NCBI GenBank assembly: GCA_902776305.1
Contig: CACYPS010000005.1
Location: 22,010 to 86,009, forward strand
Length of the DNA stretch: 64,000 nucleotides
Direction: 5' to 3'
Source of the DNA: an uncultured Lachnospiraceae bacterium
GTDB taxonomy: Bacteria > Bacillota > Clostridia > Lachnospirales > Lachnospiraceae
This document shows positions 1 to 8,773 of this stretch, in pieces; the stretch's first letter is position 1; the number at the start of each line of letters is the position of its first letter. Both the position numbers and the translations under genes were made by a program. A model generated the notes under the pieces. It did no database searches and had not been told where the DNA came from. It saw only the letters and a program-made list of their open reading frames with translations.

Positions 1-415
1 CTTCCATTGTACCGAGCTCCGGCTGGACCTTTCTGAAATTGGAAACAGCATAACCGCCGTCGCTGCGGTCTTTCGGACTCTCAAGAAGCGGCATCAGGTG
101 AATGAAGTTGGCGCCGCACTCCTTAATATAGTCAAGTTTTGCATGTACACCCTTGAGGGTTCCCGCGAAGCAATTGGTATAAATAATCATTCCGAGCATA
201 TCGTTGCCCTTGTACCAGTCCGGCACAAGGCATCTCATATCGTCCCACTCTTTCAGCTCGGGCGAGCGGGCAGCATAATACTCATGCAGCATTTCCACAA
301 AATAGTCAAACGCCTGCTGGTCATTATTGTAGAGCTCCTTATAAAGCCACTGCATCTCGTCATAATGCACTTTAAGGCGCTCAATAAATTGCGGTTCCCA
401 GTTCTGATTGATCAT
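1..415 (-). CDS. Amylosucrase-like GH13 glycoside hydrolase (N-terminal part, runs off window)
   Basis: This is the first 138 residues of a GH13 alpha-amylase-superfamily enzyme; the rest lies left of the window. The start ATG at 415 follows an AGGGAGG ribosome-binding site. After an alpha-helical N-terminal domain the read includes GMIIYTNCFAGTLKGV, then FIHLMPLLESP and SDGGYAVSNF. That succession is typical of amylosucrases and sucrose hydrolases (GH13_4), which split sucrose and either release glucose or build alpha-glucan. The catalytic Asp/Glu residues lie in the missing part, so the exact reaction cannot be settled. A minus-strand MFS transporter of sugar-porter type lies at 4164-5528 and could supply substrate (inference). 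Confidence 0.8.
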   Translation of the reverse strand, partial: MINQNWEPQFIERLKVHYDEMQWLYKELYNNDQQAFDYFVEMLHEYYAARSPELKEWDDMRCLVPDWYKGNDMLGMIIYTNCFAGTLKGVHAKLDYIKECGANFIHLMPLLESPKDRSDGGYAVSNFRKVQPELGTME

Positions 416-834
416 GTTTTTCCTCCCTGATACTGGCAGATTTTGCCTAAAGTTTTTCAACAATACTACCAAAAAACAGCTATTTTAACTATAGATGAAT
501 GCCATAATATTTGCAAATCGTTTTAAAAATTTCGTTATTTTCATCATACAAACAACCTTTTTTTGTTCATTTTCGCTAGCGAATAAAAAATTAATTTGGG
601 ATTCTTTTGCGAAAAAGTAGCAAGAAAAAAGAGTGGCTGCCGCATCAGGCAATATCGCCGCGGTATATAGCAGACATTTGCAAATAACGTCCGCCGTATA
701 TAGCGATGACATAACCTGATGCGACAGCCCCTCACGAAATCTCCCGCCAATGCCATTTTTGCAACGGTCTGTATTTACGGTATACTTAAGGGTACTTTAT
801 GCTGTTTGTATAGAGAAAATCCAGCCGGTCCATC
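416..834. other. Intergenic region: GH13 upstream region and one family-A palindrome
   Basis: There is no supported gene here. Positions 416-600 are AT-rich and hold the upstream region of the GH13 gene. A 100-bp palindromic repeat occupies about 631-736. The open frames that cross this stretch are artefacts of the repeat. Confidence 0.6.
631..736. repeat. Family A palindromic element, copy 1
   Basis: The outer arms GGCTGCCGCATCAGG and CCTGATGCGACAGCC pair over about 95 bp. Inner arms around CGGTATATAGCAGAC and GTCCGCCGTATATAGCG form a second stem. Copies of the same plan lie at 12900, 31597, 45891 and 48130, always between genes. It resembles a MITE or large REP-type element. Confidence 0.75.
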
Positions 835-3471
835 TTATTCTACGCCGAGTACTTTATAGTCCTTGTCCTCAACAGCCTTTGTAAGAACCGCATCGTCAAC
901 ATCTAAGGCAAGAGATACAATGGCTGTTCCTGCCTCGTGGCTGACCTGAGCCTCAGTCACTCCTTCAAGAGCCTCAAGTGCCTTCTTCACAGTTGCCTCA
1001 CAGTGCGGGCACATCATGCCCTCGATTTTCATCGTCTTTGTCATAAGATCTCCTTTCACGCCATCATCGACGTCCTCACTTTGTTTTTCCAGCAGGCAGC
1101 CGTCCGGTCCGGGCTGCAATGCCTTTTTTATTTTTTTATCTTTTGACGCATCGTGAATCTGTATGAGATTCAGACGAAGCGCATTAGATACAACACAGAA
1201 ACTCGAGAGCGACATGGCAGCCGCGCCCAGCATCGGATCCATCGTGATCCCGAAGAGGTGAGCATACGCACCTGCCGCTACAGGAATCAGAAGAGAATTA
1301 TAAATCAGTGCCCAGAACAAATTCTCCAATATATTACGGTAAGTTTTGCGAGAGAGTCTGACAGCCGCTGCCACATCCAGAATACTGCTCTTCATGAGCA
1401 CAACATCCGCGGCATCGATCGCAACATCCGTTCCGGCTCCGATCGCAATACCGATATCAGCTCTGGTCAGAGCAGGCGCGTCGTTTATACCGTCGCCGAC
1501 CATAGCTACTTTTCCCTTCTCCTGAAGAGCCCGAATCACTGCCTCCTTGCCGTCCGGCAATACGCCGGAGATGACTTCGTTGACGCCTGCCGACCTCCCT
1601 ATTGCCTCCGCAGTCTGCCGATTATCGCCGGTCAGCATAACAACATGAATGCCCATATTTCTCAGCTGACGGATAGCCTCCGCACTGTCTTCCTTCATCG
1701 TATCAGCGACGGCAATAATTCCGAGGAGCTTATTCCCGGCTGCGAAGAAAAGCGGCGTCTTTCCGTCGGATGCCAGTTTTTCGGATTCTCCTTTTATCTG
1801 TGCGTCAATCTTTATCATGGAAGAGATAAAACGATAATTACCGCCGTACAGTGTCTCGCCCTCAAGCTTTGCGGTAAGGCCGTTTCCGGGGAGGGCTCTG
1901 AAGTCGGTGACTCTTTCTGAAGGGTTGCAGGACTGAGTACGGCAATTATCTGCATTTGTCTGTTCAGTTGCAGCGGCTGACAGTTTTTCATTGCCGTACT
2001 CCACCACCGCATGCGCAAGCGGATGCTCACTCATCTGTTCAAGCATGAAAGCTTTGTATACGAGCTCGTCTTCGGATATGCCTTCAGCCGGGACAATGTC
2101 TGTAACGACCGGCTTTCCGCTCGTGATCGTTCCCGTCTTATCAAGAGCCGCGATTTGAATATTTCCTGTCTCCTGAAGTGCCTCAGCGTTCTTGAACAGG
2201 ATACCGTTTTTTGCTCCGACACCGTTGCCGACCATTATGGCAACCGGAGTCGCCAGACCAAGTGCGCATGGACAGCTGACTACAAGGACGCATATTCCGC
2301 GGGCGAGGGCGAATCCTGCTGTCTGCCCGACCAGAAGCCACAGGATCGTCGTGACGATCGCGATACCTATGACTGCCGGTACAAAATACCCCGAGATGGT
2401 ATCCGCAAGTTTTGCGACCGGTGCTTTGGTGGCTGCCGCATCGCTGACCATCTGAATGATCTGTGCGAGGGACGTGTCTTCTCCGACCCGGGTAGCCTCG
2501 CACCTCAGAAAACCGGACTGATTCAGCGTGGCAGATGAGACCTCATCGCCCGCTGCCTTATCGACCGGCAGGCTCTCACCGGTCAGGGCCGATTCGTTGA
2601 CCGCGCTCGTTCCTTCTATGACTATACCGTCCACCGGTATATTTTCACCGGGTCTCACGACGAAGATGTCGCCCTTGCGAACATTGTCTATCCCCACGGT
2701 CACTTCCCGGCCGTCACGGATGACATTTGCCGTTTTCGGAGCCAGTTTCATGAGAGACTTAAGAGCATTTGTCGTCTTTCCCTTCGAGTAAGCCTCCAGC
2801 ATCTTACCGACCGTGATCAGAGTAAGGATCATGGCTGCCGACTCGAAATAGAATTCCATCATATACCGGTCCACGAGCTCCATGTTCCCGTCGACCTGGG
2901 CACGTGTCATCGCAAAGAGCATGATCGTCGAATATATAAAAGCGGCGCTCGACCCCATCGCAATCAGTGTGTCCATATTCGGTGCACCGTGCGCAAGGCT
3001 CTTAAATCCGCTCGTGAAGAACTTCTGATTTATGACCATGACAATAGCTGCGAGGAGCATCTGGATGAGGCCCATGGCGATATGATTGTCATTAAAGAAG
3101 GACGGCAACGGCCATCCCCACATCATGTGCCCCATCGAAAAGTACATAAGAACCAGAAGAAAGCCGAGTGATGCGATGAGTCTCTTCCGCATTTTCGGGG
3201 TTTCCCGGTCTTTCAGTGCATCCTCCTCCGCCGCTATCCTGGCGGTCAGGCTGCCGCTGCTCTCTTTTGCGGCACCTTTAACTTCGGCGCCGTAGCCGGC
3301 ATTTGTCACAGCTTCGATGATCTGCGAGGGGGAAACGTCTCCCTCCACTCCCATCGAATTGGTCAGCAGGCTCACGGAACAGGCTGTAACGCCCGGAACA
3401 GCGCTCACTGCTTTCTCCACGCGCGCCTGGCAGGCGGCGCAGCTCATTCCTGTAACTGTGTATTGTTCCAT
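835..3471 (-). CDS. copA: Copper-translocating P1B-type ATPase
   Basis: This 878-residue pump exports Cu(I) across the cytoplasmic membrane using ATP. It has an N-terminal heavy-metal-associated domain (GMSCAACQ, residues 8-15), then transmembrane helices and the TGES actuator loop. The membrane metal site is [11 protein letters not shown], the phosphorylation site DKTGT, the HP motif SEHPLA and the hinge GDGINDAP. A second metal-binding domain sits at the C-terminus (GMMCPHCEA) after a short linker; carrying one such domain at each end is less common than having them all N-terminal. The gene follows csoR on the same strand with a 168-bp gap, so copper induction through CsoR is expected. Family and specificity are clear from CPC plus the CsoR neighbour. 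Confidence 0.95.
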   Translation of the reverse strand: MEQYTVTGMSCAACQARVEKAVSAVPGVTACSVSLLTNSMGVEGDVSPSQIIEAVTNAGYGAEVKGAAKESSGSLTARIAAEEDALKDRETPKMRKRLIASLGFLLVLMYFSMGHMMWGWPLPSFFNDNHIAMGLIQMLLAAIVMVINQKFFTSGFKSLAHGAPNMDTLIAMGSSAAFIYSTIMLFAMTRAQVDGNMELVDRYMMEFYFESAAMILTLITVGKMLEAYSKGKTTNALKSLMKLAPKTANVIRDGREVTVGIDNVRKGDIFVVRPGENIPVDGIVIEGTSAVNESALTGESLPVDKAAGDEVSSATLNQSGFLRCEATRVGEDTSLAQIIQMVSDAAATKAPVAKLADTISGYFVPAVIGIAIVTTILWLLVGQTAGFALARGICVLVVSCPCALGLATPVAIMVGNGVGAKNGILFKNAEALQETGNIQIAALDKTGTITSGKPVVTDIVPAEGISEDELVYKAFMLEQMSEHPLAHAVVEYGNEKLSAAATEQTNADNCRTQSCNPSERVTDFRALPGNGLTAKLEGETLYGGNYRFISSMIKIDAQIKGESEKLASDGKTPLFFAAGNKLLGIIAVADTMKEDSAEAIRQLRNMGIHVVMLTGDNRQTAEAIGRSAGVNEVISGVLPDGKEAVIRALQEKGKVAMVGDGINDAPALTRADIGIAIGAGTDVAIDAADVVLMKSSILDVAAAVRLSRKTYRNILENLFWALIYNSLLIPVAAGAYAHLFGITMDPMLGAAAMSLSSFCVVSNALRLNLIQIHDASKDKKIKKALQPGPDGCLLEKQSEDVDDGVKGDLMTKTMKIEGMMCPHCEATVKKALEALEGVTEAQVSHEAGTAIVSLALDVDDAVLTKAVEDKDYKVLGVE

Positions 3472-3639
3472 CGTTTATTTCCTCATGTCTCAGCTGCAGC
3501 ACAATGTTCTTCACTGTACCTGTTGTTGAATGTTGCGCCCTTTAGGATCACGCCGAAGTGTTTCTAATTCATCCGCTTATGCAATGTCTTTCACTGTACA
3601 TGCAAAGCCTGTCTGACCACATCAAGGTGTACCGGAGAT

Positions 3640-3978
3640 TCACTTCATCAGCTTCTGCAATGTCTTCACCAGCTCATCCAGCTTCTCCTCTCTTCCCTCC
3701 CTGATGTCCTCTGCCACACAGGATTTAATGTGGCTGGCAAGGAGTACTTTCGTAAAACTGTTAAGCGCACAGTTGGCTGCCGACACCTGATTCAGTATGT
3801 CGATGCAGTAGGCGTCCTTCTCAAGCATTCCTTTGATTCCGCGGATCTGGCCTTCGATCCGGCTCAGTCTGTTCATGAGGTCTCTGTACTCCTTATCAGA
3901 CCTGACTTTTGTTCTGTCGCCGCAGCAGCCGCAGCCATCTGTCTCCGCTGTATTTTCTCTCATTACTTCTTCAGTCAT
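3640..3978 (-). CDS. csoR: CsoR-type copper-sensing transcriptional repressor
   Basis: This 112-residue member of the CsoR/RcnR (DUF156) family binds DNA as apo-protein and releases it on binding Cu(I). The canonical Cys-His-Cys ligands are visible in DAYCIDIL and in SHIKSCV, which favours copper over nickel or formaldehyde sensing. The N-terminus carries an extra CGCC cluster outside the conserved fold. Two G/C-tract palindromes lie directly upstream (4022-4038 and 4056-4074), and copA follows downstream, so autoregulation of a csoR-copA unit is well supported. Confidence 0.93.
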   Translation of the reverse strand: MTEEVMRENTAETDGCGCCGDRTKVRSDKEYRDLMNRLSRIEGQIRGIKGMLEKDAYCIDILNQVSAANCALNSFTKVLLASHIKSCVAEDIREGREEKLDELVKTLQKLMK

Positions 3979-4021
3979 TGTTTTCTCCTCGCCCTTTCCG
4001 AGCGCTTAGATTCAAGATCGT

Positions 4022-4082
4022 ATACCCCTGAGGGGTATGCCTCATAACAGTATGATATACCCCCACCCGGTATAATGTCAAG
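4022..4082 (-). promoter_or_regulatory. csoR-copA promoter with two CsoR operators
   Basis: On the minus strand a TTGACA -35 (4076-4081) and TATCAT -10 (4052-4057) are separated by 18 bp. The spacer is filled by the operator-like palindrome at 4056-4074, with runs of C and G flanked by TATA. A second, perfect palindrome, ATACCCCT-G-AGGGGTAT (4022-4038), lies just after the predicted start site. Both match the known GC-tract pattern of CsoR operators. Confidence 0.85.
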
Positions 4083-4089
4083 AGATTTC

Positions 4090-4150
4090 ATCAAGAACGC
4101 CTCGACGTTCTTGCCGCACTGCGCATGGTGCGAAGCACCTTCCTCAATCG
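4090..4150. repeat. Family B repeat, copy 1
   Basis: It begins TCAAGAACGCCTCGACGTTCTTG, a near-perfect palindrome, followed by GCGCATGGTGCGAAGCACCTTCC. The same roughly 75-bp unit recurs at 28431, 38918, 42454 and 53918, with partial copies at 23316 and 32672. It sits between csoR and the MFS gene. Confidence 0.7.
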
Positions 4151-4182
4151 TCTACGTCAAATCTCAATCGTCTACGTCAAAT
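4143..4182. repeat. 20-bp tandem duplication across the MFS stop codon
   Basis: The unit TCAATCGTCTACGTCAAAT occurs twice in direct succession at 4143-4182. On the minus strand it encodes FDVDD-stop, so the end of the gene is duplicated immediately downstream. It looks like a recent slippage event. Confidence 0.8.
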
Positions 4183-5528
4183 GCCTCCAGGCCTCTCTTC
4201 CCGATCACTTTCGAATCACCGTGTCTTACAAAGTGCATCGTCACAAACGCCAACGTAATGAAAACAAATGAATACGGAAACAGGGCATCGTAGCTGATGC
4301 GGTTCATGAGCCATCCGGCGATGACCGGCGTCACGATCTGGGCAGCCATGCTGAACGTATAGTACAGTCCGGTGAACTTTCCCACATCACTTCCCCGGCA
4401 CATTTCAACGACCATCGGGAAGCTGTTCGTATTGATTGCCGCCCATCCGATACCGACCATGACAAACAGCACATAGAGGATCGGATGAAAATGGTCGAAC
4501 AGCAAAGTCACGGCGAACAGGGCCGCAAACGCCGCCATCATAATCGCAATACCACCCAGGATCGTCTTCCTGCGGCCGATCTTCGACGCAATATTGCCTG
4601 CGGGAATATACGTCAGGATCGCTCCCACCGTGGCAATCGTCAGACACAGAGAGGCGCTTCCGAGTGACATGTTCCACATCCTGCTGGCATATGTAGTGAA
4701 CCACGTCTCGACAGCATTGTACGATATGAACCACAAAGCCACCGATGCCAGAAGAAAGACAAGGCTTATCCTGACAGGTCCGGGTAGTACTTTCGTATCC
4801 GGGAGCGTTTCGGAAGATGCCTCGGCATCAGCAGGCCCGGTCTTGTGTTCCGCTTCTTTCAGCTGCTCCTGTCTCTCCATCTCCTGCACTTCAGCAGTCA
4901 ACCGCGGTTCATCGACTGTAAGGACAACGATGAGCATTGATACGATCATCAGGGCTCCGATAATCAGGAAAAGGGGAAGATAATTAACGTGAGCAAGACC
5001 TTCCGTTCTGCTCTGTGAGTAGAGAATAGATGCGATGACCAGATAAATGATACCGCCCACGGCTCCCATCAGATTGATAATGGCGTTCGCCTTACTTCTG
5101 AGCGGTTTAGGCGTGACATCCGGCATCAGTGCGACCGCCGGACTTCTGTATGTCCCCATCGTGACCAGCAGTACACCGAGGACCACTATGAACAAAACAA
5201 GCAGCCCGTGAACCGGTTTCGAGAAATAGATATTGTCTATGACGGGAATGCCCATCATGATAATAACGGCGGCAATTGTGCCGAACATAATGAACGGCTT
5301 GCGTCTGCCGGATTTATGACGGCATTTATCGGACAACGTTCCGAAAAGCGGCAGGAGAAATAAAGCCAGAATATTATCCATAGCCATTATGATACCTGAA
5401 TAGGCCTCGTTCATATGAAAGGTATTCGTCAGAAGAAGCGGTACGATATTGTTATACATTTGCCAGAATGCACAGATCGATAAAAAGGCAAATCCCACTC
5501 GGATTGTCTGCCATGTTCTCAGTTTCAT
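4164..5528 (-). CDS. MFS transporter, sugar-porter-like (SLC45/GPH-related)
   Basis: This 454-residue protein has about 12 hydrophobic segments and a central hydrophilic loop near residues 220-250. The loop after helix 2 reads GTLSDKCRHKSGRRKPF, a form of the MFS signature seen in sucrose/maltose proton symporters and related clostridial transporters. RHKSGRRKP is typical of that subgroup. The start at 5528 follows a GGAGGAAG ribosome-binding site. The neighbouring amylosucrase-like gene suggests a sucrose or oligosaccharide substrate (inference). The stop codon and last five codons lie in a 20-bp tandem duplication. Confidence 0.75.
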   Translation of the reverse strand: MKLRTWQTIRVGFAFLSICAFWQMYNNIVPLLLTNTFHMNEAYSGIIMAMDNILALFLLPLFGTLSDKCRHKSGRRKPFIMFGTIAAVIIMMGIPVIDNIYFSKPVHGLLVLFIVVLGVLLVTMGTYRSPAVALMPDVTPKPLRSKANAIINLMGAVGGIIYLVIASILYSQSRTEGLAHVNYLPLFLIIGALMIVSMLIVVLTVDEPRLTAEVQEMERQEQLKEAEHKTGPADAEASSETLPDTKVLPGPVRISLVFLLASVALWFISYNAVETWFTTYASRMWNMSLGSASLCLTIATVGAILTYIPAGNIASKIGRRKTILGGIAIMMAAFAALFAVTLLFDHFHPILYVLFVMVGIGWAAINTNSFPMVVEMCRGSDVGKFTGLYYTFSMAAQIVTPVIAGWLMNRISYDALFPYSFVFITLAFVTMHFVRHGDSKVIGKRGLEAFDVDD

Positions 5529-5591
5529 ATTCTTCCTCCTGCGGCTTCATTTTGAATGGTTTTATACATCAAAAGTATACATCAAAAAGAC

Positions 5592-5627
5592 AAAAAAAGC
5601 AGCTGCCGGATACTCTCCGGAAGCTGC
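5592..5627 (-). terminator. Rho-independent terminator of the 5657-6130 gene
   Basis: On the minus strand the arms GCAGCTTCCGG and CCGGCAGCTGC flank a short loop and run straight into seven T residues. It lies between the end of the glycosyltransferase-like gene and the MFS start, so the two are separate transcripts. Confidence 0.85.
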
Positions 5628-5656
5628 ACTCATATTACTTATTATGTTGTTTTGCA

Positions 5657-6130
5657 TCATGCCATAGCTGCCTGGCGCCTTCTCATCGGCTGCCACTCTT
5701 TCAGCACCTCATGGCACTGTCCGATCCTGTCGATCATCTTGTCACAAGCATCGATGAATTCCACGCGCACGCGCTTCTCCGGCACCACATAAGCCGGTCT
5801 CGCTGCCTCAGCCGCAGCATGATTGCGAACGTCTTCTCTCTGTGTCTCGTTAGCATATTCCACTCTGATCACATCCGTATATCCATACGGCGAGAGATGT
5901 GTGTCGCACCATGCAAGTGCTTTTACAAATGCAGCTTCACCGCTCATCTCATATGAAAGAACCGTACATCCCGGATACATGGCAAGCATATCATAAATAG
6001 GCTGATACTCAGCGTCGCTTGCTTCGTTCACAATCACGATCTGGGATACGCATTCGCTGATAAGGGATTCGACATACGTTACAAGATTCTCATCCGGATT
6101 ATGTGTTGTAATAATGTAAGCTGACTTCAT
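5657..6130 (-). CDS. Small glycosyltransferase-family-2-like protein
   Basis: This is a 157-residue protein. The start is placed at MKSAYIITTHNP (ATG 6130) because AGGAGGTATTGAT lies directly before it; an in-frame ATG 21 bases earlier lacks a site. The N-terminus (AYIITTHNPDENLVTYVESL) resembles the first beta-strand and helix of GT-A glycosyltransferases, and SQIVIVNEASD resembles the second strand. However, the length is about half that of a usual GT2 enzyme and no clear DxD pair is visible. It may be a truncated or divergent family member with a nucleotide-sugar-like fold. The C-terminus is basic and rich in Arg/Gln. It is followed by its own terminator. Confidence 0.55.
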   Translation of the reverse strand: MKSAYIITTHNPDENLVTYVESLISECVSQIVIVNEASDAEYQPIYDMLAMYPGCTVLSYEMSGEAAFVKALAWCDTHLSPYGYTDVIRVEYANETQREDVRNHAAAEAARPAYVVPEKRVRVEFIDACDKMIDRIGQCHEVLKEWQPMRRRQAAMA

Positions 6131-6505
6131 ATCAATACCTCCTGTCATCATCTTATGAAATGATTCTATATGTTAAATGCTTTCTTTTTGTGTGGTTTAT
6201 GTTAATGTTTTGTGAAAACCACTGCGGGAAATTCGCGCTTTTGTTCACATATGACTCTGTGATGAACAAAATTGCCATTTTCACATTTTTTATTTTTTAA
6301 TTACATCTCTTTATACGAAGCAGAATGACCCATGGCCAGTAAATTTCGCATTTCATCTTTCAGGATTTACATATTCTTCCCTGTTTGCCACACATCAAAA
6401 GACACGGAAATATACAAATATGTAGCGCAAATATCCCAAAACGCGTAAAATAATATCATAAACTTAAGCTTTCCGCTCCGTGCGGTTTCACGAAGGAGAT
6501 TTTCC
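6131..6505. promoter_or_regulatory. Divergent intergenic region with an inverted repeat
   Basis: This AT-rich region separates two divergent genes. It contains the perfect 8-bp inverted repeat TTTGTTCA (6240-6247) and TGAACAAA (6263-6270), a possible operator. AGGAGATTTTCC precedes the MglB-like start. No gene is seen. Confidence 0.4.
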
Positions 6506-7855
6506 ATGCAACCATACAGCCAAAAAAGATCGAGAAAGATTCATTTTTGCACAATCCTGGCCCTCGCAGCCGGTCTTCTTTTCATGCTCACAGGCTGCAA
6601 TGCGATATCACCTTCATCATCATCCGCGAAAGCAGGAGCGTCAAGAGACGACGTGCCTTTCAATGTCGCCGTGTTCTATTACGACTATTCGGACAACTAC
6701 ATATCTTCAGTCCGCACATCCCTCACACAGGGACTTGTAAGCGCCGGAATTCCTTATCGCGAATATGACGCTGCCTCCAACCAGTCCACACAGAATGCCC
6801 AGATTGATTCCGCTCTCAATGAGAATATAAGCCTGCTCATCGTCAACATCGTAAACTCCGGCTCTTCCAATGCAACGGACGCCATCTGCATGAAATCTTA
6901 TCGCGCCGGCATCCCTGTCATCTTTTTTAACAGACCTGTCGAGGACAATGGTGATGAAGGCGTTATACTGAATTTCTACGACAATGTGGCATTTGTCGGG
7001 ACTGATCCCGCGGAAGCAGGTCATCTTCAGGGACAGCTCGTCGGGGAGTTTCTGCTCGAGAATTACGAAAAAACCGATCTGAACGGAGACGGGAAAATCA
7101 GCTACGCCATGTTCAAAGGGGAAGCAAAAAATGCAGAGGCGATCTATCGCACAAAATACGCGGTGGAGGATGCAAATTCATACCTGACGGAAGCCGGTTA
7201 CCCCGAACTGTATTATTTCAATCAGAACGCGGTGGATAACTACCAGCTGGATCTGACCGGAAAATGGTCCCTCACCGCCGTGCAGGACTATATGCTTACC
7301 AACCTTGCACAGTACAACGAGGAAATGGGTAACATGATCGAGCTCGTCATCTGCAACAGTGACACAATGGCTGAGGGCGCCATCCGTGCTCTGCAGACAT
7401 ACGGCTACAACCTCGGTACGGATGACAGCATAAAGATCCCTGTATTCGGCGTTGACGCCAGCATTCCGGGACGGCAGCTGATCGCCGAGAACAAGATGAC
7501 AGGTACTGTCGTGCAGGACGCGGGAGCGATGGCGGAATGTATACTGCATCTTTCGAAAAATGTCGCAGAAAAAAAGGACATGCTCGCCGGCACGGAGAAA
7601 TACTCCTGGGACAAAGAACATGACCTTCGCAATAAATTCTATATGCACTATTCACTTTATGATCCATCCGTGAAGCCGCTGACTCCTGCTGCCGATACCG
7701 ATATCTCCGGCTCTGCAGCTTCTGATTCATCCGCTTCCGAAACCGCAGACTCTTCTGTCTCTGATACTTCCGGTTCCGAAACCGCAGACTCTTCTGTCTC
7801 TGATACTTCCGGCTCCGAAAGCACGGCGTCGGCATCTTTCGAAACCGATAGCTGA
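6506..7855 (+). CDS. Galactose/methylgalactoside-binding lipoprotein (MglB-like)
   Basis: This 449-residue periplasmic-binding-protein-like lipoprotein belongs to the ribose/galactose type. A signal peptide ends in the lipobox MLTGC. The loop DLNGDGKIS is the EF-hand-like calcium site that marks galactose/glucose-binding MglB proteins, and GVDASIPGRQL with GTVVQDAG are family segments. The last 60 residues form a Ser/Thr/Asp-rich tail with two exact copies of a 13-residue unit (ETADSSVSDTSGS), unlike classical MglB. No ATPase or permease gene is adjacent, so it either serves a transporter elsewhere or is a sugar sensor. It ends 5 bp from the convergent YihY-family gene. Confidence 0.82.
   Translation: MQPYSQKRSRKIHFCTILALAAGLLFMLTGCNAISPSSSSAKAGASRDDVPFNVAVFYYDYSDNYISSVRTSLTQGLVSAGIPYREYDAASNQSTQNAQIDSALNENISLLIVNIVNSGSSNATDAICMKSYRAGIPVIFFNRPVEDNGDEGVILNFYDNVAFVGTDPAEAGHLQGQLVGEFLLENYEKTDLNGDGKISYAMFKGEAKNAEAIYRTKYAVEDANSYLTEAGYPELYYFNQNAVDNYQLDLTGKWSLTAVQDYMLTNLAQYNEEMGNMIELVICNSDTMAEGAIRALQTYGYNLGTDDSIKIPVFGVDASIPGRQLIAENKMTGTVVQDAGAMAECILHLSKNVAEKKDMLAGTEKYSWDKEHDLRNKFYMHYSLYDPSVKPLTPAADTDISGSAASDSSASETADSSVSDTSGSETADSSVSDTSGSESTASASFETDS
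7736..7813 (+). repeat. 39-bp tandem repeat in the MglB-like gene
   Basis: Two nearly identical 39-bp units (7736-7774 and 7775-7813) encode the Ser-rich tail. They differ at one wobble position, which indicates recent duplication. Confidence 0.85.
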
Positions 7856-7860
7856 ATTTT

Positions 7861-8739
7861 TTACTTCTGCTTCTGCTTCATCCCAATCGCTTCCAGAGCT
7901 GCGTTGCGCTCGCGATCTCTCCGGATCACTTCGTTCACTTCTGCTCCGATCATGATAAAGTAATTGCAAAAGTAGAGCCAGAACATGACCAGTGTCAGTG
8001 TGGTAAGACTTCCGTACATGGAAAATCCATGAAACTCGCTGATATAAATCGTTACAAATGCTGAAAATCCGTACCATCCGATCGCTGCGACGATCGCGCC
8101 CGGAAGCTGATCGACGAACTTAAGCTTTTTGTGCGGAAATACCTTGTACATGACCGCAAATGCCAGGGACAGCAATACGGTCGTATAAATCGCCTGCAAT
8201 ATCGTCGAGTATACATGCAGCGGAACGCCCAACGGACGATAATGAATCAGAAAACTTCTCGCACGCTGCCAGAATACGATCATCGTAACTGCAATTACTA
8301 AAAATACTGCGAACAGAAATGTATATAAGACCGCCCATGCACGCGCCACGAACCAGTTGCGCACCTTCTTTTCATTGCAGATACGTCCGAGTCCCTGTTG
8401 CAGAGCATGAATCGCTTTCGAGGACGCCCACAGAGTCGTCACGACAGTTGCGGAAACCAGACCGAATGACGACGAATATATCTCCTGCAGGATCTCATGA
8501 ATGGTCGGCAACAGGTAATCCGGGAAGATCGAATCGACCGCATAAAGCAGGCTCTCCTGACTGATCGGGGCAACTTTCATAAGCTGCAGAAGCAGCATGG
8601 TGAACGGAAACACGGACATCAGAATAAAGAATGCGGATTGAGCCGAAAACGCACCGACTCCATCCTGACTGCTCTTGCGCAATACCTTCAGGACGAAATC
8701 AAGAGGACCTTTTATTCTGTCATATATCTTTTTTATCAT
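7861..8739 (-). CDS. YihY/BrkB family membrane protein
   Basis: This 292-residue integral membrane protein has about six hydrophobic segments. Family marks include GVGAFSAQSAFFILMSVFPF near the N-terminus, TTLWASSKAIHALQQGLGRICN, the PGA segment in LPGAIVAAIGWYGFSAFVTIY, and YGSLTTLTLVMFWLYFCNYFIMIGAEVN. The family was once called RNase BN in error; its role is thought to be in envelope transport or physiology. It is the last gene of a minus-strand run after the SGNH-like protein (34-bp gap), so it may be co-transcribed with the acyltransfer genes. Confidence 0.88.
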   Translation of the reverse strand: MIKKIYDRIKGPLDFVLKVLRKSSQDGVGAFSAQSAFFILMSVFPFTMLLLQLMKVAPISQESLLYAVDSIFPDYLLPTIHEILQEIYSSSFGLVSATVVTTLWASSKAIHALQQGLGRICNEKKVRNWFVARAWAVLYTFLFAVFLVIAVTMIVFWQRARSFLIHYRPLGVPLHVYSTILQAIYTTVLLSLAFAVMYKVFPHKKLKFVDQLPGAIVAAIGWYGFSAFVTIYISEFHGFSMYGSLTTLTLVMFWLYFCNYFIMIGAEVNEVIRRDRERNAALEAIGMKQKQK

Positions 8740-8773
8740 GGAGTGTTTCTCCTTTCACACGACAGTCATTTCC

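Noticed and set aside
485-756. Two overlapping minus-strand small ORFs
   Set aside because: They lie across a family-A palindromic repeat and an AT-rich promoter region with no suitable start signal.
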